Source: Rhizorhabdus histidinilytica (lineage in GTDB: Bacteria; Pseudomonadota; Alphaproteobacteria; Sphingomonadales; Sphingomonadaceae). From it: DNA of 64,000 bases. The translations under genes were made by a program, and so were the position numbers. The stretch is from positions 124,001 through 188,000 of the forward strand of contig NZ_FUYM01000003.1 in assembly GCF_900167915.1 (NCBI RefSeq), in the 5' to 3' direction. Of this stretch, positions 59,953 to 64,000 are shown piece after piece. The notes under the pieces were generated by a model. It saw only the letters and a list, made by a program, of their open reading frames with translations, did not search any database and was not told the origin of the DNA. The number at the start of each line of letters is the position of its first letter. The stretch's first letter is position 1.

Positions 59953-60161
59953 CAGCAGCCCTCCCGCTGGACCGGCCAGTCGGTGGCGGACTGCGCCTCC
60001 TCGGCCTCCATCATCTCGGCGGCGCGGCGGTGGGCCGAAGCCTGAGCTAGCATGTGAAGCGCGATTTCGTAGCGCTGCTGTCCATGAAGGCGTTCGGCTT
60101 CGGCGACGTAGGCCGCCTCATAGGCCCGCGCGACGCGGATGTGGGGACGGAGCGCGCTCAT
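59952..60161 (-). CDS. first gene of the right operon, small helical protein
   Basis: 69 aa, helical (AYEAAYVAEAERLHGQQRYE). No family recognised. Nothing resembling an SOS box is seen before it; the leader holds the right arm sites. Confidence 0.55.
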   Translation of the reverse strand: MSALRPHIRVARAYEAAYVAEAERLHGQQRYEIALHMLAQASAHRRAAEMMEAEEAQSATDWPVQREGC

Positions 60162-60213
60162 GCTGCACCCCCGAAACGCAGGCTCAGGCGAGGGCGAAAA
60201 TGGATGATCTCAG

Positions 60214-60224
60214 GGTTAGACATT
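60214..60224 (+). promoter_or_regulatory. putative integrase arm site, right end 1
   Basis: GGTTAGACATT, identical to the left arm site at 10436-10446; 95 bp inside attR. Confidence 0.6.
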
Positions 60225-60265
60225 GCGGCGTGTGCGCCGCAGATTTCCGTGCCCCCTTTCTCAGG

Positions 60266-60274
60266 GGTTAGACA
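60266..60274 (+). promoter_or_regulatory. putative integrase arm site, right end 2
   Basis: GGTTAGACA, 9 of 11 bases of the arm site, in direct orientation with the first right copy. Confidence 0.5.
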
Positions 60275-60308
60275 CGGTAAGTTGTTGAATCCGGCGTTTT
60301 GGGAGTGC

Positions 60309-60326
60309 CCGGCTCGGGCCTCCACC
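60309..60326 (+). repeat. attR core (18-bp direct repeat)
   Basis: Exact copy of the tRNA-Cys 3' end core at 10356-10373; no other part of the tRNA is present here. Confidence 0.92.
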
Positions 60327-60732
60327 TCCCTACAGTCTTAACGATGGTTCGTTCCCGTCCGGGGCTGCGGCGGCGTGCGCCGATCGATGCGATCGGCCGA
60401 TTCGGCCGATCCATTCGGAGCGCCTGATGTCGGAGGGGTGCCGTTCGCGGGAGAAGTTCGCCGGTCGCCGGCGGTAAAGGCCGATCGCCCGCTGGTGGGG
60501 GCCAAACGGACGATCGACCATTTCCCATGCCCGGCCCGTCGATCGTCCCGTTGGGGGTAGGACTTTCGGCGCGACGCAGCGATGGAGCGCAGCGAACTGC
60601 TGCGGCAATGAAACCCAGCCGATCGGCGACTGGCAGTGTCTCTCCGTCTCTGTAACCGTTACAGTCGCGATAAGGAGACGCCTTCAATCTGCGAATGACT
60701 TGCACCGATTTTCAGGCTATCGCCTTGCGGGC
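60327..60732. other. host intergenic region
   Basis: About 400 bp with no convincing gene: open frames here have shadow-like compositions. It holds GATCGGCC-rich short repeats near 60390-60415 and a 15-bp palindrome before the next gene. Confidence 0.6.
60650..60664. promoter_or_regulatory. palindromic operator-like site
   Basis: CTGTAAC-C-GTTACAG, 68 bp before the downstream gene; followed by AAGGAGA. Could bind a regulator; none identified. Confidence 0.45.
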
Positions 60733-62481
60733 ATGAACGACGCTCGCGAGGTGACCGCCGATCGGGACGAAGGGGCGGCGGCCGGCCGGCCGGCGAATCC
60801 CGCGTTGAGCGATGCCGAACTGATGCGGCAGGAGCTCGATACCGTGATCGCGTCGCCCGATTTCGCGCGCGCGCCGATCATGAAACGGTTGCTCTCCTTC
60901 CTGGTGGGCGAAACCGCCTCCGGCCGCGGCGATCAGCTCAAGGCCTATTCGGTGGCGGTCGACGGGCTTGGCCGCGCGCCGGACTATGACGCCCGCGCCG
61001 ACAGCTATCCGCGCGTCCAGGTCGGCCGGCTGCGGCGCATGCTCGACAATCACTACCGGACGAACCAGCCTGTCAACGGCCTGCGCCTGACGATCCCCAG
61101 CGGTCGCTATCGCGTCGCGCTGCGGCCCGCCGAGGAACCGGCCGGTCCGGATGCGGCGGCGCCCCCCGCCCTGCCCCAGCGCCCGTTCCAGTTCGGCTGG
61201 CACATCGCGCTGTTGCTGCTGCTGGTCGGTCTGGCGGCGGCGCTGACGCTCCACTTCCTGCCGATGCGGACGACGCCGCCCAATGCCGGCCGCGAGCGGC
61301 CGATCCTGGAGATCGGTGGAACGACGATGGCCCAGGACAGCCCGCTCGGCAAACTGGTCCGCGTCACGCTGATCAACGGGCTGGGCCGGAGCGACATGTT
61401 CGACGTGCGGCCGCTGCGCCGCTCGGCCGTCAATGGTGCGACCACCGCGCCTGCCGCCGCCGTCGCGACCATTCCGCAGGCCCGCTATCGGCTGGGCGGG
61501 GACCTGATCGGCGGCGAGCATCCCCGCCTGTTCCTGCGCCTGCTGCGGGTCGCGCCCGACCGGCTGATCTGGTCGGGCGACATCAGCCTGGGCGATGCCG
61601 GCCAGCTCGACGGCGAGGCGCTCGAGCAGCGGCTGGCGCCGATGATCGCCACGATCGGCCGCGTCAACGGCCTGATCGCGACCCACGAGCTGCAGGAGAA
61701 TGGGGGGATCGAGGCGGCCGGCTACAGCTGCCTGCTGCTCTATCACCGCTACCGCAAGGAACGGACGACCGAGGAGCTCCGCCACGTCCAGGCATGCGTC
61801 GAAAAGAGCCTGAAGCGCGATCCCGACAATGCCCAGCTCCAGGCCGCCGCCGCCCAGCTCGCCATCGAGAAGATGGTCAGCTCGGACACCGACCCGCGCG
61901 ACCGGTCCGCGCTGCTGCTGACCGCCCGCCGCCATGCCCAGATCGCCGGCTCGATCGACCCGCTCGACGCCTGGGGCAACGCCGCGCGCGCGCGCGTCGC
62001 GGTGGCGCGCAACGCCTGTGCGCAGGCGGTCGGTTTCGCGATACGGGCAAGCGAACTCCAGCCCTATGATCCGGCGCTGCTCGCCGATGCCGGCGTCTAT
62101 CTGCTCGACTGCGACGATCCCCGCGCCGAATCGCTAATCCGGCGGGCGATCACGCTCGACGACGATCCCGAGGGCCGCTTCTACGGACCGCTCCTGCTGC
62201 TCGCCATCGCCCGCGACGACCAGGTGATGGCGCGCGAGGCACTGACGCACATGGCGCCGCCCGTGCTGGGCCGGCACGCTCTCTTCTTCCTGACCAGTGC
62301 GGTCGGCTATGCGATGGTCGGCGACGTCCCCCGCGCCCGCGCGGCATGGGCGCAGCTTGAGGAAGGCAGCGGCCCGGTCGCTCGCGATCCGCGGGGTTTT
62401 CTCGAACGCATCGGCTATGCCGCCAAGGTTCGCGAGCGGGCGATGATCCATCTGCGCAACGCGCGCCTGATCGCGAACTGA
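60733..62481 (+). CDS. membrane protein with N-terminal winged-helix-like domain
   Basis: 582 aa from ATG 60733 (a TTG at 60700 is the alternative). Residues about 30-130 (FARAPIMKRLLSFLVGETAS; RADSYPRVQVGRLRRMLDNH; LTIPSGRYRVAL) match the wHTH-like domain found before TPR/TolB-like sensors in alphaproteobacteria; one membrane helix follows near residue 155-175 (ALLLLLVGLAAALTLHF), then a periplasmic FlgO-like region and TPR-like helices. Probably a CadC-type signalling protein. Target unknown. Confidence 0.7.
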   Translation: MNDAREVTADRDEGAAAGRPANPALSDAELMRQELDTVIASPDFARAPIMKRLLSFLVGETASGRGDQLKAYSVAVDGLGRAPDYDARADSYPRVQVGRLRRMLDNHYRTNQPVNGLRLTIPSGRYRVALRPAEEPAGPDAAAPPALPQRPFQFGWHIALLLLLVGLAAALTLHFLPMRTTPPNAGRERPILEIGGTTMAQDSPLGKLVRVTLINGLGRSDMFDVRPLRRSAVNGATTAPAAAVATIPQARYRLGGDLIGGEHPRLFLRLLRVAPDRLIWSGDISLGDAGQLDGEALEQRLAPMIATIGRVNGLIATHELQENGGIEAAGYSCLLLYHRYRKERTTEELRHVQACVEKSLKRDPDNAQLQAAAAQLAIEKMVSSDTDPRDRSALLLTARRHAQIAGSIDPLDAWGNAARARVAVARNACAQAVGFAIRASELQPYDPALLADAGVYLLDCDDPRAESLIRRAITLDDDPEGRFYGPLLLLAIARDDQVMAREALTHMAPPVLGRHALFFLTSAVGYAMVGDVPRARAAWAQLEEGSGPVARDPRGFLERIGYAAKVRERAMIHLRNARLIAN

Positions 62482-62586
62482 AGAGGGATGCCTCGCCGGC
62501 GGAATGACTTTCGTTCCGTCGGATTGACGGATATTATGGCAGCCGTCGTAGGGCAAACGGCGTCATCCGGGGTTCGCACCGGATAA

Positions 62587-63615
62587 ATGGGAGCAGGAGC
62601 GATATCCGCGATCCTCGATCTTCCGCACCGGCTGGCGGGGCGGAAACCGGATCTGGCGACCGACGTCGTGGTGGCGACGGCCGGCGTCGGGCTTGCCGTG
62701 GCCGGCCGGCTGATCGTCGACATCTTCGCGCCCGGCGTGCTCGCCTATTCGTTCGTCTTCCCTGCGGTGATTTTCTCCTGCCTGATCGCAGGCCTGAGGT
62801 CGGGGCTGATCGTCACGGTGATCTGCCAATTGCTGATCTGGTATTTCGTGATCCCGCCCCAGCGCGATTTCGCGATCGACTTCCCGCACGGCGTGGGCCT
62901 TTTCGTGGCGACGGCGTCGCTGCTGCTGACCGCCTGGGTGGTCGCCGGCTTCCGCGCCGCCGCCTTCCGGCTGCGCGAGGAGCAGCAGCGCCATGTCGAG
63001 CTGCTGTCGCTGGCGCTGCGCGAGGTCGACCATAGAACCCGCAACAATTTCCAGATCGCCGCCTCGCTGCTGCTGTCGCGCGCCGCCGGACAAGACAATC
63101 CCGAGCTGCGCGGCGAGCTGCAGGCTGCCGCCGGACGGCTCCAGTCGCTGGCTTCGGTCTATTCCAACCTAGCGCTCAGCAGCACCAACCTGTCGACCGT
63201 GATGCTCCACGAACATCTGCGCGAGATCTGCGAACGCATCCGCGACGGCATGCTGCCCGCCGGCGTGACCCTGAGCGTCGACGCCGAACCGATCGAGGTG
63301 CCGGCGCAGACCGCCGTGTCCATCGCGCTGATCGTCAACGAATGCCTTACCAACGCCGCCAAGCACGCCTTCCCCGAAGGGGTGGGCGCGGTCGCGGTCT
63401 GGCTGCGCCCCGACGCGGAGGGGAACATCCTCGTCACCATTGAGGACGACGGCGCCGGACACAACCCGGACCGCAGCCACGGCACCGGTTCGAAGCTGAT
63501 GGACATGCTGGCGCGCTCGCTCGGCGCCGAGCTTCAGATCAGCAGCGGCACCACGATCGACCGCGGCACCCGCTGCGAGCTGAAGGTGCCGCACGGCAGC
63601 CTCGCCCATGGCTGA
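62587..63615 (+). CDS. HisKA_2-type sensor histidine kinase with DUF4118-like membrane domain
   Basis: 342 aa. Four hydrophobic helices (residues 25-125) as in DUF4118/KdpD-like domains, then LREVDHRTRNNFQ with phospho-acceptor His149 of the HisKA_2 family, and ATPase boxes NECLTNAAKHAF and DDGAG. This type often feeds the PhyR general stress response in alphaproteobacteria, but no partner is in the window. Confidence 0.88.
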   Translation: MGAGAISAILDLPHRLAGRKPDLATDVVVATAGVGLAVAGRLIVDIFAPGVLAYSFVFPAVIFSCLIAGLRSGLIVTVICQLLIWYFVIPPQRDFAIDFPHGVGLFVATASLLLTAWVVAGFRAAAFRLREEQQRHVELLSLALREVDHRTRNNFQIAASLLLSRAAGQDNPELRGELQAAAGRLQSLASVYSNLALSSTNLSTVMLHEHLREICERIRDGMLPAGVTLSVDAEPIEVPAQTAVSIALIVNECLTNAAKHAFPEGVGAVAVWLRPDAEGNILVTIEDDGAGHNPDRSHGTGSKLMDMLARSLGAELQISSGTTIDRGTRCELKVPHGSLAHG

Positions 63616-63632
63616 ACCTGTTGGAGGCTCTC

Positions 63633-64000
63633 CTAGCCGAACCGGCCCGTCACATAGTCCCGGGTGCGCTGGCCGCGCGGATTGGCGAAAAGCTCCTCGG
63701 TCGGCTGGAACTCCATCATCCGGCCGAGATACATGAAGCCGGTATAGTTGGAGATGCGCGCCGCCTGCTGAAGGTTGTGGGTCACGATCACGATCGTGAA
63801 GTCCTGGCGCAGCTCGATCAGCGTCTCCTCGAGCTTCGCCGTCGACACCGGATCGAGCGCCGAGGCCGGCTCGTCGAGCAGCAGCACATCGGGTTCCACC
63901 GCGATGCCGCGGGCGACGCACAGGCGCTGCTGCTGGCCGCCCGACAGGCCGAGGCCCGAGGAGTGGAGCTTGTCCTTCACCTCGTCCCACAGAGCCGCGC
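63633..64000 (-). CDS. pstB: phosphate ABC transporter ATP-binding protein (partial)
   Basis: C-terminal ~122 residues; the gene runs off the right edge. ABC signature [16 protein letters not shown], Walker [14 protein letters not shown] and switch His in IVTHN. The end ([18 protein letters not shown]) is typical of PstB, the ATPase of high-affinity phosphate uptake. Confidence 0.92.
   Translation of the reverse strand, partial: AALWDEVKDKLHSSGLGLSGGQQQRLCVARGIAVEPDVLLLDEPASALDPVSTAKLEETLIELRQDFTIVIVTHNLQQAARISNYTGFMYLGRMMEFQPTEELFANPRGQRTRDYVTGRFG

Overview
The window is high-GC DNA from an alphaproteobacterium, most likely a sphingomonad (Sphingomonadaceae). Grounds: strong codon bias to G/C at third positions, a sphingomonad-style hairpin repeat (5156-5247), the pcm-like/tolC/DUF2497/valS gene order, and a HisKA_2-type histidine kinase with an N-terminal DUF4118-like membrane domain. 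Species cannot be fixed from sequence alone.

Layout. 1-10297 is host chromosome: a DAGK-family lipid kinase, then a minus-strand series (pcm-like methyltransferase, TolC-like outer-membrane protein, DUF2497/PopZ-like protein, S9 peptidase, valS, MATE exporter). A tRNA-Cys gene (10298-10371) is the attachment site of a complete-looking prophage of about 49.95 kb. Its ends are an 18-bp exact repeat of the tRNA 3' end (attL 10356-10373, attR 60309-60326). 60327-64000 is host again: a membrane protein with an N-terminal winged-helix-like domain, the histidine kinase, and the 3' part of pstB.

Prophage. The left arm (10383-19850, minus) runs from integrase to small early genes and includes a RecT/Bet annealing protein, an adenine methyltransferase, a MazG-like protein and a DUF5131/Gp37 protein. 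The control region (19947-21851) holds a LexA/CI-type S24 repressor, a Cro/YdaS-like protein and four copies of the operator AATAG-N4-CTATT. Two cargo genes (HIRAN, DUF2846) lie directly downstream of the repressor and may be expressed in the lysogen. The rightward early operon (21609-28590) carries small proteins, a second methyltransferase, a RuvC-like resolvase and a DUF1376 replication-type protein. The late region (28634-52543) has terminase, a phage tRNA, a portal protein with a C-terminal Acb1-like (anti-CBASS) domain, a Mu F-like protein, DUF2213, cement, DUF2184 capsid, connectors, tail genes with a probable -1 frameshift, tape measure, tail tip, an SGNH-hydrolase tail fibre and a GH19 lysis cassette: a siphovirus-like plan. 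The right arm (52540-60161, mostly minus) holds accessory genes: SRAP, a secreted nuclease, a gene behind an alphaproteobacterial SOS box, and a tightly overlapping operon containing a DpdA-like (7-deazaguanine DNA transglycosylase) protein.

Main points for follow-up: (1) a 12-13 bp motif, TGACGGCGGTAA(T/C), repeated seven times on the late strand at module boundaries, about 44 bp before start codons and in three cases right after a Rho-independent terminator, so it is a candidate late promoter or activator site; (2) the portal-Acb1 fusion; (3) the DpdA operon without local preQ0 synthesis genes; (4) a phage tRNA(CAU) with initiator-tRNA hallmarks; (5) an uninterrupted chain of 4-bp gene overlaps, some made by micro-ORFs of 11-21 codons.
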